19,343 nucleotides of DNA from Spirochaeta sp. UBA5339 (GTDB lineage Bacteria > Spirochaetota > Spirochaetia > DSM-2461), in assembly GCA_002408085.1 (NCBI GenBank), contig DHQL01000008.1:897-20239 (forward strand), in the 5' to 3' direction. The notes beneath the pieces were generated by a model. The model saw nothing but the letters and a program-made list of their open reading frames with translations, was not told where the DNA came from and made no database searches. Positions 7,541 through 15,486 of this stretch are shown here, in pieces. A program made the position numbers and the translations under genes. Numbering within the stretch: position 1 is the first letter of the stretch; each line of letters begins with the position of its first letter.

Positions 7541-8575
7541 TCAGCGGGCCCGTTCGTAGGGACGGGGCCAGTACTTCAGCTCCACCCCTGCCTCCTGGGC
7601 GCTTAAAAGGGGAAAAAAGGGGTTCCGCAGAAGCTCCCGTCCCAGAAAGACCAGGTCCGCATCCTGCTGATAGACCACCCTGGCCGCCAGGTCGGAACTG
7701 GTGATCAGACCGCCCCCCACAACGGGGAGCTCTGTTCTGTCCCGGATGGTTCGGGCTGCGGGAATCTGATATCCCGGCCCCAGAGGGATTTTCACATGGG
7801 GAACGACTCCGCCGCTGCTCACATGGACCATATCGATTCCCTCGTCCTTTACCAGGTTGATCATGGCCGCCAGATCCTCAGGCTCATTGCCCCCGCTCTT
7901 GTAGTCCATGGAGGAGACCCGGAGGATCAGGGCTTTCTCTTCGGGCCAGACCGAACGGACCGCCCGGACCACCTCCTTAAGAAAACGGGAGCGGCCGGCA
8001 TAGTCACCGCCGTACTCATCTCTGCGGAAGTTGGTCAGGGGAGAGAGGAACTCGCTGATCAGATAGCCGTGGGCTCCGTGAACCTCAAGGATTCTATACC
8101 CCGCCTCGGAAGCCCGGCGGGCGGCCTGGCGGAAGGACTCTATTACAGTTTCGATATCCTCCCGGGTCATCTCACGGGGAAGAATATACTCCGGGTCTTC
8201 CGGATCGAAATTCAGAGGAGAGGGGGCGATCACATCGGCCCCGGGGACTGTACACTTCCGCCCCGCATGGGCCAGCTGCACCGCAGGGATTGCCCCTTCG
8301 GCTTCGATTCCAGAGGTAATCTCCTTCAGGGCGGGAATATGATCATCCCTCCAGATTCCAAGGTCTGCACTGCTGATCCGGCCCCGGGGCTCGACGGCGG
8401 TGGCCTCCTGAATAATCAGGGCAGTCCCGCCCTGGGCGCGGGTCCGGTAGTGGAAGCTGTGCCAGGGAGTGGCAATCCCGTCTTCGCCGGCGCTGTACAT
8501 GCACATGGGAGGCATGACAATCCGGTTCCGCATGGTTACATCCTTAAGGGTCCAGGGAGAGTAGAGTTCGTTCAC
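7541..8575 (-). CDS. namA: NADPH dehydrogenase, Old Yellow Enzyme family (YqjM/NamA type)
   Basis: 344 residues from the GTG at 8575, chosen because AGGAGG lies seven bases upstream; an in-frame ATG nine codons earlier (8602) has no such site. It is an FMN-dependent (beta/alpha)8-barrel ene-reductase that reduces C=C bonds of alpha,beta-unsaturated carbonyls and nitro compounds with NADPH. Thermophilic-like/YqjM-class signatures are present: PPMCMYSA with C25 and Y27 (equivalent to YqjM C26/Y28), the substrate-anchoring histidines in EVHGAHGYL (H166, H169), LAHAGRK, SPL.NFRRDEYGG, FLGRELLR.PFF, and the C-terminal PYER whose Arg reaches the partner subunit in YqjM. Length matches the family. 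It is cytoplasmic and probably detoxifies electrophiles; the true substrate is unknown. It is transcribed alone, with a palindrome in its promoter region. Confidence 0.94.
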   Translation of the reverse strand: MNELYSPWTLKDVTMRNRIVMPPMCMYSAGEDGIATPWHSFHYRTRAQGGTALIIQEATAVEPRGRISSADLGIWRDDHIPALKEITSGIEAEGAIPAVQLAHAGRKCTVPGADVIAPSPLNFDPEDPEYILPREMTREDIETVIESFRQAARRASEAGYRILEVHGAHGYLISEFLSPLTNFRRDEYGGDYAGRSRFLKEVVRAVRSVWPEEKALILRVSSMDYKSGGNEPEDLAAMINLVKDEGIDMVHVSSGGVVPHVKIPLGPGYQIPAARTIRDRTELPVVGGGLITSSDLAARVVYQQDADLVFLGRELLRNPFFPLLSAQEAGVELKYWPRPYERAR

Positions 8576-8624
8576 AGCGCGTCCTCCTGCAGGGAGATTC
8601 ATAAGTATATATTACAGAAAAAAT

Positions 8625-8650
8625 AGTATAGCTTAGGGCGTATTGCAATA
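8625..8650 (-). promoter_or_regulatory. Candidate promoter and operator palindrome of the Old Yellow Enzyme gene
   Basis: The minus strand reads TATACT at 8630-8625, a five-of-six match to the -10 consensus, about 50 bases before the GTG start. The perfect 10-bp palindrome TATTGCAATA (8641-8650) lies where the -35 region should be. No good -35 hexamer is present. A palindrome replacing the -35 fits repressor or activator control of a stress-induced reductase. This is inference. Confidence 0.4.
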
Positions 8651-8796
8651 CATTAAATGAACGGTTGTTGAAATCAGGAGTTTTTTGTGTATTTCAGGGT
8701 ACAATACCGGGTTCTGCTGAACCAGACAGACGAGACTGCCCGATTCAACAGGATTCCTGCAGGAGAAACCCAAAGTCCCTCCAACAGTAATAAGTA

Positions 8797-11145
8797 TCAG
8801 GAGGGAATCAGCTCACAGAGTGCGCCATAGAGTCCGGCATCCAGCTTCAGGGCGTTAAGGCGCGTCAGCAGGGAGGATACACTGTGTTTACTGCATAGAG
8901 AAATGATCTTCTCTTTCAAAGAGTATTCAATCTCAGCTCTGTGAAGAAGGGTGTAAACCTCCTCCATCCAGTCCCGGTTTCCATACAGTTCCGCATCCAT
9001 CTCAATTTCATATGTGAGGGAAGGATTATAGTCTTCCAGTTCCAGAACAAGACTCCGGGTCTTCGAGTCAAATGAGCATGCACTACCCTCAGGGTTCTGT
9101 CCGTTTACCTTTAGACTTTCAGGTTTATCGATTCCCCTGATCCGGATTCTCACACTGCGTCCGGCAGGAGCTGCATCAGGGTAAAGAGAGGGATGGAGGG
9201 TTATCTTTTTTTCCGAGGCCAGCCGGTTTACCAGAGTTGTTGTGCTCTCAATGCCTTCAGACTCTTCAACAAGGGTAAACTCACCGTCTCCCCCGGCAAA
9301 AACCATCCACTCCAGAGATTCAGGAATCTCGGTAGAATTCCCTCCCCCGTCACTGGCATCCAGGGGAAGAACAGCTCCGGCAGAAGCCAGCACCAGCTGA
9401 TCATCCAGAGTCCTGTACATCAGAACACGCCCCCCTCCCGCATAGGAACGTCCGGTAAAGAAATCAAACCAGAGTCCCTCGGGCAGCCAGACATCGGCTT
9501 CGGCAATCTTCAGATCCCGATCCATGGGCCGGACAATGGGAGAGACGATCAAAGCGTCCCCGAAGTAGTACTGGCCGGGAGAGTTATAGCTCTCCTCCTC
9601 TTCGGAATTGTGATAGTAGAGGGGAGTCAGAAAGGGTCTGCCCTCATCAGCCAGACGGCAGCCCAGGCTGTAGATGTAGGGAATAAGCCGATGCCTCAGG
9701 CGCAGGTAGCGCCCCATAATCTCACGTTCCACAGGAGGATAGGCGGCGGGCTCCTTGGAGTTAAAGGGGCTCCGGGAGCTGTGGAGCCTGTTGACGGGAC
9801 TGAATACACCGAACTGGAGCCAGCGGACGCTGAGCTCTGCATCTCTCGAGCCGTGCATATGGCCGCCGATATCATGGCTCCACCAGTTATATCCGATATT
9901 GGCGGCGGTGGAGGTAAAATAGGGCTGAAAGGCCAGAGACTCCCAGGAGATCACGGTATCTCCGGAGAACCCGACGGGATATCGGTGACTTCCCGGACCG
10001 GCAAACCGGGAGAGAATCAGGGGAGTCTTCCCCCGTTTTTCCATATCCTCACAGTGATAGTGGTTCAGCAGCCAGAGGGGGTCCATCCCCGGCCTGCTTG
10101 AAACGCTTCCCTGCTGCCAGTCCACCCACCAGAAATCCACGCCCTGATCTTCCAGAGGATGATGAAGATAACGGAAGTAGGCATTAAGGAACTCTCTGTC
10201 CTCCAGCCGCAGGGGAAGGGTCGATTCACTTTCGGGGTCAACGCCCAGTGCTCTGGCCATTTCAGGGTAGGCATCCTCATAGGCCCGTACTCCACTGGCG
10301 GGATGGAGGTTCAGGGTAACCCTGTAGTTTCTGTTATGAAGCTCCTTCAGAAGTCCTTCGGGATCGGGAATCAGCTCCCTGTTCCAGGAGTAACCAGTCC
10401 ACCCTCCCCCGAAGCGCTCTTCCACATCTACAAGATGCCAGTCCATGTCCACTACAAACACAGAAAAGGGTATTTTTTCGGCGGCAAAGGAATCTGTAAG
10501 GGCAAGGAACTCATCCTGGGAGTAGGCCCAGTACCGGCTCCACCAGTTGCCCAGGGCATACCGGGGCAGACGGGGAGTTCCGCCGCTCAAGAAAAAGAAA
10601 TCCTTCAGGGCAGCGAAGTAGTCACGGGCATAGCCGAAGAAGTAACCGTCCACGGCATGGGGTCTGCCGGCAGGCACCAGCTGTCCCTCTTCAAAGACCA
10701 TGGTCTGTGAATCATCCAGATATGAGAAGCCGTCCCTGGAGACGAGACCCTCTTCAAGGGGAACGGCGCCATCAGCCTCATCCAGGGTACGGCAGGTTCC
10801 CTTCAGGGTTTCGGTTTTTTGAGAGAAGTACCAGCGGCTGCCGTGAACATGACAGTCTGCCTTCAGACTTATCTCAAGACTATGGGAACTGAACTCCCCG
10901 CCATGGTAGTAGAGGGTCAGATCGGAGGTTTCAATAATCACCCCCTCTCCCTGTTCTGAGAGAGTAAAATCCACAGCCGGGAAGTCTCTGTTCAAAACCG
11001 TTTTTGTGGGACGGTCTTCAAAGATTCCTTCCTGATCGTACTCCAGACGGATCAGGCGGGGTGTGAGCACCGTAAAACGGCTGTTTCCCCTGACTACTGT
11101 ATTTCTTCTGTCTGCCTCACTTCGGCAGGACTTTTTATCGGGCAT
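8797..11145 (-). CDS. Cytoplasmic glycoside hydrolase family 31 enzyme (alpha-glucosidase-like)
   Basis: 782 residues, no signal peptide. The order is an N-terminal beta-sandwich (to about 190), a (beta/alpha)8 barrel (about 195-530), then C-terminal beta domains. Catalytic landmarks: FVVDMDWH (231-237), the nucleophile motif DFWWVDWQQG with D342, and the acid/base motif GFSGDT with D396, followed by WESLAFQPYF and YNWWSHDIGG. These place it in GH31, which cleaves terminal alpha-linked glucose or xylose with retention. The WVDWQQG nucleophile motif differs from the usual W.DMNE of classic alpha-glucosidases and marks a distinct subgroup of unclear substrate. Residues after about 725 form an extra helical tail. 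AAGGAA precedes the ATG. The gene is last in the sugar operon, 44 bases after the second permease, so it most likely hydrolyses the imported oligosaccharide. Confidence 0.92.
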   Translation of the reverse strand: MPDKKSCRSEADRRNTVVRGNSRFTVLTPRLIRLEYDQEGIFEDRPTKTVLNRDFPAVDFTLSEQGEGVIIETSDLTLYYHGGEFSSHSLEISLKADCHVHGSRWYFSQKTETLKGTCRTLDEADGAVPLEEGLVSRDGFSYLDDSQTMVFEEGQLVPAGRPHAVDGYFFGYARDYFAALKDFFFLSGGTPRLPRYALGNWWSRYWAYSQDEFLALTDSFAAEKIPFSVFVVDMDWHLVDVEERFGGGWTGYSWNRELIPDPEGLLKELHNRNYRVTLNLHPASGVRAYEDAYPEMARALGVDPESESTLPLRLEDREFLNAYFRYLHHPLEDQGVDFWWVDWQQGSVSSRPGMDPLWLLNHYHCEDMEKRGKTPLILSRFAGPGSHRYPVGFSGDTVISWESLAFQPYFTSTAANIGYNWWSHDIGGHMHGSRDAELSVRWLQFGVFSPVNRLHSSRSPFNSKEPAAYPPVEREIMGRYLRLRHRLIPYIYSLGCRLADEGRPFLTPLYYHNSEEEESYNSPGQYYFGDALIVSPIVRPMDRDLKIAEADVWLPEGLWFDFFTGRSYAGGGRVLMYRTLDDQLVLASAGAVLPLDASDGGGNSTEIPESLEWMVFAGGDGEFTLVEESEGIESTTTLVNRLASEKKITLHPSLYPDAAPAGRSVRIRIRGIDKPESLKVNGQNPEGSACSFDSKTRSLVLELEDYNPSLTYEIEMDAELYGNRDWMEEVYTLLHRAEIEYSLKEKIISLCSKHSVSSLLTRLNALKLDAGLYGALCELIPS

Positions 11146-11189
11146 AATTGTTCCTTGTATTTAGTTGGGAATCGGTTTATGGATATGAC

Positions 11190-12014
11190 TCATCCTTTAA
11201 CCGAAGAGGCCGCCAGTCCGTCTATAAACTGCTTCTGAAAGAGAGAGTAGATCAGGATAACCGGCAGGATTGAGATAGCTGCGGCAGCAAAGAGTCCACC
11301 GTAATCGGTGCTGTACCGGCCGCTGAAAAGACGCAGGCCAACGGCCAGAACCTGTTTGCTTTCGGAATTGATCACCAGAAAGGGCCAGAGATAGTCCTCC
11401 CAGGACCAGAGGAACTGGAAAATCACAATACTGGCAATGGCATTCCGGGACATGGGGAAGACAATGCGGTGGAGTATATACCACTCGGAGGCACCGTCCA
11501 TCCTGCCCGCTTCCAGCATCTCATTGGGCAGGGAAGCCAGAGCCTGTTTCATCATAAAAATACCAAATCCGCTCAAGGCAGCCGGGACAATCAGGGCCGA
11601 GTACATATTCAGCCAGCCCAGTTTCAGCATAATGCTGTACTTGGGGATGATGGTGACAAACCAGGGAATCATCATAGTGGCGAGAACCAGTGTAAACACG
11701 GCATTTCTTCCCCGGAACCGGTTTTTCTCCAGAACATATCCCGTCAGGGTACTGGTGTAGGCCACAAGAGCCGTAACCGAGAGGGTCACCAGCAGACTGT
11801 TGAAGAAGTAGCGGAGAAAGTTAAAGCGGCTCTGAACGCTGCTGTAATTGCTAAAGGTAAACTCCCTCGGCAGAAAGGAGGACTGGATGGCATTGATCTC
11901 GGCATTGGTCTTGAATGAGGAGAGCAGCATCCATACAAAGGGGGTTATGGTAAGAACTACCAGAAAAATCAGAATAAGATGCAGCAGCAGACTCTGAATT
12001 CTTTTTTTAATCAC
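11190..12014 (-). CDS. Sugar ABC transporter permease (MalG-like, CUT1)
   Basis: 274 residues from the GTG at 12014, which has GGAGG five bases upstream; a TTG at 12026 would add four residues but lacks a site. The start overlaps the previous gene's stop by eight bases (GTGATTAA), consistent with translational coupling. It is an inner-membrane protein with about six transmembrane segments (first at 10-31, others around 70-95, 105-125, 138-160, 193-217, 242-260). The cytoplasmic EAA loop EAGRMDGAS (168-176) docks the ATPase. With the neighbouring permease it forms the translocation channel. The ...QKQFIDGLAAS-VKG C-terminus is typical of MalG-type subunits. No ATP-binding gene lies nearby. Confidence 0.94.
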   Translation of the reverse strand: MIKKRIQSLLLHLILIFLVVLTITPFVWMLLSSFKTNAEINAIQSSFLPREFTFSNYSSVQSRFNFLRYFFNSLLVTLSVTALVAYTSTLTGYVLEKNRFRGRNAVFTLVLATMMIPWFVTIIPKYSIMLKLGWLNMYSALIVPAALSGFGIFMMKQALASLPNEMLEAGRMDGASEWYILHRIVFPMSRNAIASIVIFQFLWSWEDYLWPFLVINSESKQVLAVGLRLFSGRYSTDYGGLFAAAAISILPVILIYSLFQKQFIDGLAASSVKG

Positions 12015-12888
12015 GGCTGCCTCCAAAGTAGGTAATCTTGAAGCTGACGGAGGTCAGCAGGGCGATGAGAAAAAACATCACAAAGGAGATTGCCGAGGCA
12101 TAACCGAATTTATACTTGACAAAGGCCTCATCAAAGATCAGAAATGACGAGAGATAGGTAGAAGTACCGGGTCCTCCGTTGGTCAGAATCAGTATCTGCA
12201 GATAGGCCTGCAGGTAGGAGATAAGGGAAGTGACAAAGATAAAGAGCGTCATCGGCTTAAGCAGGGGCAGTGTAATGTGCCAGAAAATCCGGGGTGCCGA
12301 TGCACCATCGATATGGGCGGCCTCATAGCACTCCTTGGGCAGATTGTAGAGTCCTGCCAGAAAGAGAACTACCGCATAGCCGTAATCTTTCCATATGGTC
12401 ATTGCCATAACTGCCGGAAGGGCTGTATTCCTGTCAAAGAGCCAGTTGTGCCGTGTGCCCAGAATCTGATTAAAGAGACCGAACTGGGGATTGTAGAGCC
12501 AGAGCCACACAAAGGACACAGCCACAAGAGGGGTTACCACGGGCATATAGATTGCAGCCCTGAAGAATCCCCGGGCCTTCGTCATCTTTGAAAACAGCAT
12601 ATAGGCAATTCCAAGACCGAGAACCAGGCGGGCTGCGATAACGACTACCGAGAAGTAGAGGGTATTAAACAGACTCTGCCAGAAAAGGGGGCTCCTGAAT
12701 AGCCTGGTGTAATGATCCAGTCCTGCAAAATCAAAGGTTCCTCTCAGGGGATTCCAGTTATGAAAACTTCCCACCAGGGCGACCCCAACGGGAAACACCA
12801 GAAACAGGGCATAAAAGAGTCCCAGAGTAAGAAGCACTACATTTTTCGGGGAGAAAATTTTCTCCAGATAAAAGGCTCTGTCTTTCAT
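12007..12888 (-). CDS. Sugar ABC transporter permease (MalF/UgpA-like, CUT1)
   Basis: 293 residues. Six transmembrane segments are visible, the first at about 17-41. The EAA loop EAAHIDGAS (189-197) is followed by FWHITLPLLKP. A periplasmic loop with NWNPLRG and later the segment TNGGPGTSTY are family hallmarks of CUT1 MalF/UgpA-type subunits. It pairs with the MalG-like permease. The ATG at 12888 is fixed by an in-frame stop two codons upstream, but there is no Shine-Dalgarno match. A very stable hairpin ends 10 bases before the ATG. Translation may therefore be weak relative to the binding protein, or depend on ribosomes from the upstream gene 40 bases away. Confidence 0.94.
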   Translation of the reverse strand: MKDRAFYLEKIFSPKNVVLLTLGLFYALFLVFPVGVALVGSFHNWNPLRGTFDFAGLDHYTRLFRSPLFWQSLFNTLYFSVVVIAARLVLGLGIAYMLFSKMTKARGFFRAAIYMPVVTPLVAVSFVWLWLYNPQFGLFNQILGTRHNWLFDRNTALPAVMAMTIWKDYGYAVVLFLAGLYNLPKECYEAAHIDGASAPRIFWHITLPLLKPMTLFIFVTSLISYLQAYLQILILTNGGPGTSTYLSSFLIFDEAFVKYKFGYASAISFVMFFLIALLTSVSFKITYFGGSRD

Positions 12889-12897
12889 ATATTACAA

Positions 12898-12915
12898 GGG
12901 GCGGCACCCCGCCCC
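12898..12915 (-). other. Intra-operon GC hairpin between binding-protein and permease genes
   Basis: Perfect 7-bp inverted repeat GGGGCGG/CCGCCCC around a 4-base loop, lying in the 40-base gap after the binding-protein stop. No U-tract follows. Such hairpins between malE-type and malF-type genes are known to protect the upstream mRNA from 3' decay or partly terminate transcription, giving more binding protein than permease. The role here is inferred. Confidence 0.6.
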
Positions 12916-12928
12916 TCAAAACTCCTTC

Positions 12929-14299
12929 TTAAAGTTCGTTTATATATTTGTAACGTCTTTCAGTAGAGACAAACTCTGAACCCTTCATATCTTCCATAAT
13001 GGACTCGTTACCTGCCCTGACTGCCGCATTGATATCGGCACCGTTATAGATAATCTCTTCAAAGGTCTGCTGCATCTGTGTCTCAATAATCCCGGGGAAT
13101 GGACCGGGCCAGATCAGACGGTCCACACAGGGAGCCAAAGTCTTCATTACAGGGTGATTCTTGACCTCATCATTTTCCACCAGAGACTTTTTGGCGGGGA
13201 AAACCGAGTATAGAAGGCAGAGATCCTTCATAGCCTGATCATTTGACATAAAGTAACGGATAAATGCCTGAGCCAGTTCTTTATCGGCACTGCTGTTTGT
13301 GGCACTGATTCCCATAGTAGATTCACCATTATAGCGGTCGTAGGCAAAGGGTACCTGACCAGAGGGTGCAGGCATGGCGAATACACCGAAGTTAATATCG
13401 GGATAGTCGTTTACAAGTGCATTGTAAAACCAGCCCCACTTATAAACCATGGCGGACTGTCCCTGACCGAAGCTCTCGGAGTCATTAATACCGAAATCCT
13501 TTGATCCAACCTCATGCTTTTCATAAAGGTCTATAAGAAACTGCATGTTTTCCACGGTTATGGGATTGTCCATATTAATTGTGCGCTGATCCTCCCCGAA
13601 CATCATCTGCCCCTTCTGATAGTTGAGGCCCATGATTATGGACTTCACATCCTGGTTGTAGTTGAAACCGGCCTGGGTAATATAGCCCTTGCCATCGGTT
13701 TTGGTCAGTTTCCGGGCAACAGATGTAAACTCATCCCATGTTTCGGGTATATCTGCCTCTGTGAGTCCTGCATCCTGCCACAGATCCTTGTTGTAGAAGA
13801 TACTTCCCGTCATCATTCCGTAATCAATATAGTGAACCTTGCCGTCAATGACATGCCCCTCAACACCGGTAAAGTCGGCTTTGAGGTCTTCTACATCGAT
13901 ATCATAGGGCTCAAGATAGTTGATCAGATTCTCATGCTGGGAGTTATGGATGGCAAACAGAGCCGGACCGCTGCCGTTCTGCAGAGCCAGGGGAAGCTTT
14001 GTCCAGTAATCCTGCCAGGGCTGTTTCACCAGTTTTATGCTGACATTGGGATAGATTTCCTCGAAACCGTCAATGATCTCCTGAAAGATCTCTTCCGCAT
14101 CCCAGATCCAGAACTCAACCTCGATAGGTTTTCCGTCGTTGATCAGGATATTGGGATCAAATTTCACATTCTCCCCAAGCACAGGAAGATTCTTCTGAGC
14201 CGTTGTGTCTTCACTTAGGTTCTTTCCGGATGAGGAACCACCCGAACATCCTGTAAAGACAAGTACCAACAGCGTCATCCAAAGGGCTGCTTTTTTCAT
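12929..14299 (-). CDS. Sugar ABC transporter substrate-binding lipoprotein (family 1)
   Basis: 456 residues from the ATG at 14299, which has AAGGAG six bases upstream. A longer frame to 14374 would precede the signal peptide and cover the control region, so it is rejected. The signal MKKAALWMTLLVLVFTGC ends in a lipobox with lipidated C18, followed by a Gly/Ser tether. The mature part is a bacterial extracellular solute-binding protein family 1: VEFWIWDAEEIFQEIIDGFEE at the N-lobe, YPNVSIKLV, GSIFYNKDLWQDAGL, PETWDEF and ISATNSSADKELAQAFIRYF. Aromatic residues (for example in MVYKWGWFYN) fit sugar stacking. It captures an oligosaccharide outside the inner membrane and delivers it to the two permeases downstream. 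It is the first gene of the operon, next to the LacI-controlled promoter. Ligand unknown, probably an alpha-linked oligosaccharide judging by the GH31 partner. Confidence 0.94.
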   Translation of the reverse strand: MKKAALWMTLLVLVFTGCSGGSSSGKNLSEDTTAQKNLPVLGENVKFDPNILINDGKPIEVEFWIWDAEEIFQEIIDGFEEIYPNVSIKLVKQPWQDYWTKLPLALQNGSGPALFAIHNSQHENLINYLEPYDIDVEDLKADFTGVEGHVIDGKVHYIDYGMMTGSIFYNKDLWQDAGLTEADIPETWDEFTSVARKLTKTDGKGYITQAGFNYNQDVKSIIMGLNYQKGQMMFGEDQRTINMDNPITVENMQFLIDLYEKHEVGSKDFGINDSESFGQGQSAMVYKWGWFYNALVNDYPDINFGVFAMPAPSGQVPFAYDRYNGESTMGISATNSSADKELAQAFIRYFMSNDQAMKDLCLLYSVFPAKKSLVENDEVKNHPVMKTLAPCVDRLIWPGPFPGIIETQMQQTFEEIIYNGADINAAVRAGNESIMEDMKGSEFVSTERRYKYINEL

Positions 14300-14324
14300 G
14301 ATTTCTCCTTGTTTAATCGAAAAA

Positions 14325-14340
14325 GGTTTAACGCTAAACC
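14325..14340. promoter_or_regulatory. LacI-family operator O1 (binding-protein side)
   Basis: GGTTTAACGCTAAACC is palindromic around a central CG with one mismatch, the usual layout for LacI-family sites. It covers the expected transcription start of the sugar operon, 25 bases before the binding-protein ATG. It closely matches the second site at 14379-14394. Confidence 0.75.
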
Positions 14341-14345
14341 TCAGC

Positions 14346-14351
14346 ATTAAA
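14346..14351 (-). promoter_or_regulatory. Candidate -10 element of the sugar operon promoter
   Basis: TTTAAT on the minus strand matches TATAAT at five of six positions and would start transcription near 14339, inside operator O1. The matching -35 position (14369-14374, GTGAAT) is poor, which suggests an activated promoter or a different spacing; TTGAGT at 14378-14373 is an alternative -35 with wrong spacing. Confidence 0.4.
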
Positions 14352-14378
14352 AAAATAACCGCACCTTGATTCACTCAA

Positions 14379-14394
14379 GGTTTAACGGTAAACT
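14379..14394. promoter_or_regulatory. LacI-family operator O2 (regulator side)
   Basis: The core GGTTTAACGGTAAACT lies within AAGGTTTAACGGTAAACTTG. It shares GGTTTAACG.TAAAC with O1 and has the same CG centre. Centres of the two sites are 54 bp apart, about five helical turns. It touches the -35 of the regulator's own promoter, so autorepression is likely. Confidence 0.72.
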
Positions 14395-14422
14395 TGATTA
14401 AAAATAACACCTGGTCCATAAT
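14394..14422 (+). promoter_or_regulatory. Promoter of the lacI-type regulator gene
   Basis: TTGATT (14394-14399) and CATAAT (14417-14422) are separated by exactly 17 bases and match consensus at four and five of six positions. Transcription would begin near 14429, giving a leader of about 35 bases that carries GGAGG before the ATG. The -35 abuts operator O2. Confidence 0.6.
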
Positions 14423-14463
14423 CTTGTCAACGAGAATTTTCAACCAGCGTCCTGGAGGATGGG

Positions 14464-15486
14464 ATGACCATTAAAGATATCGCACGTCTGGCCGGGGTAA
14501 CACCGACTACCGTATCCAATGTGATAAACGGAAACTCAGGGCGTGTCTCCCGAAAAACCATCGACAAGGTGGAGGCCGTAATACAGGAGCAGGGCTACAT
14601 CCCCAACAGGAACGCACGGGCTCTGGCGAACAAATCGACCCGTATCATCGGTGTTATTTTCCCGAAAGTCCTGGAAGGCCTGCTTCAGGACCCCTTTCAC
14701 TCCCAGCTGCTGAGCGGAATTCAGTCGGAAATCAGCAACAGCAACTACTACCTGATGGTCCACTCCATTGAGAGCTATGAAGATCTGTATAAACTGCTGG
14801 CCAACTGGAACGTGGAAGGCATCGTCATTCTGAGCCTTCTGGACAACGAACAGCCCAACTCTGAAATGATGAAGGATGTACCCGCCGTCTTTATCGATGC
14901 CTACAATGAGGATCTCTCCTATCCCAACATCGGGTCTGAGGACTTTGAGGGAGCCGCCATGGCTGCCCGGCACCTTCTGGATATGGGACACAGAAAGATC
15001 GGATTCATCGGTTTTGAAACGGTAATAACCAGCCACTCTTCAGTAATCTCAAGACGAATCGAAGGTTTTCGCTCGGTTATGGAAAATGAGAACATACCCT
15101 TCTCCACAGAATGCGATATATTTCACTGTGACAGGCTCCACCATGCACCGGATGGGGTAAAGCAGAAACTCATTGATTTTTCCCGCAGCCACTCTGCTGT
15201 CTTTGTTTCAGCCGATATCCTGGCTGTTGAGATTATGTCTATTCTCCAGAAAGAAGGATTCCGAATACCCGAGGATATTTCCATTATCGGATACGACAAC
15301 ATCTACCTGTCGGAACTGATCACACCTCCCCTCACAACAATAGGTCAGAATATAACCCTCAAAGGCTCCCTGGCGGCAAAGCACCTGATCAAACAGATAG
15401 AAGAGAAAAAGCATGAACATCTGGATTACAAGCTTCCCAACACCCTTGTTAAAAGGGAGTCAGTTCTTGATCTGAACACCCCCTGA
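14464..15486 (+). CDS. LacI-family transcriptional repressor
   Basis: 340 residues; GGAGG lies five bases before the ATG. The N-terminus is a LacI helix-turn-helix (residues 3-22: IKDIARLAGVTPTTVSNVI), followed by the hinge-helix region PNRNARALANKST (47-59). From about residue 60 a periplasmic-binding-protein-like domain starts with IIGVIFPKV and includes DPFHSQLLSGI, VEGIVIL, HRKIGFIG, SRRIEGF, and IIGYDN. Such proteins bind operator DNA as dimers and release it when a sugar binds the C-terminal domain. It is divergent from the sugar operon, and two matching palindromes lie between them, so it very probably controls that operon and itself. The inducer is unknown, likely the imported sugar or a product of the GH31 enzyme. 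Confidence 0.95.
   Translation: MTIKDIARLAGVTPTTVSNVINGNSGRVSRKTIDKVEAVIQEQGYIPNRNARALANKSTRIIGVIFPKVLEGLLQDPFHSQLLSGIQSEISNSNYYLMVHSIESYEDLYKLLANWNVEGIVILSLLDNEQPNSEMMKDVPAVFIDAYNEDLSYPNIGSEDFEGAAMAARHLLDMGHRKIGFIGFETVITSHSSVISRRIEGFRSVMENENIPFSTECDIFHCDRLHHAPDGVKQKLIDFSRSHSAVFVSADILAVEIMSILQKEGFRIPEDISIIGYDNIYLSELITPPLTTIGQNITLKGSLAAKHLIKQIEEKKHEHLDYKLPNTLVKRESVLDLNTP

Noticed and set aside
7363..7704. 113-codon plus-strand ORF rich in Arg, Pro and Gly
   Set aside because: It covers the GC-rich block and runs antisense into the Old Yellow Enzyme gene; composition alone explains the open frame.
7796..8626. 276-codon plus-strand ORF
   Set aside because: It is antisense to the Old Yellow Enzyme gene, whose catalytic motifs are complete.
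8777..8805. CCCTCC/GGAGGG inverted repeat at the GH31 stop as a terminator
   Set aside because: The stem is only 6 bp with a 17-base loop and no U-tract; too weak to call.
9193..10101. 302-codon plus-strand ORF
   Set aside because: It is antisense to the GH31 gene and has no recognisable domains.
13514..14218. 234-codon plus-strand ORF
   Set aside because: It is antisense to the binding-protein gene, whose signal peptide and family motifs are clear.
14300..14374. 25-residue N-terminal extension of the binding protein
   Set aside because: It would translate the promoter and operator O1, and the lipoprotein signal starts at 14299 behind AAGGAG.
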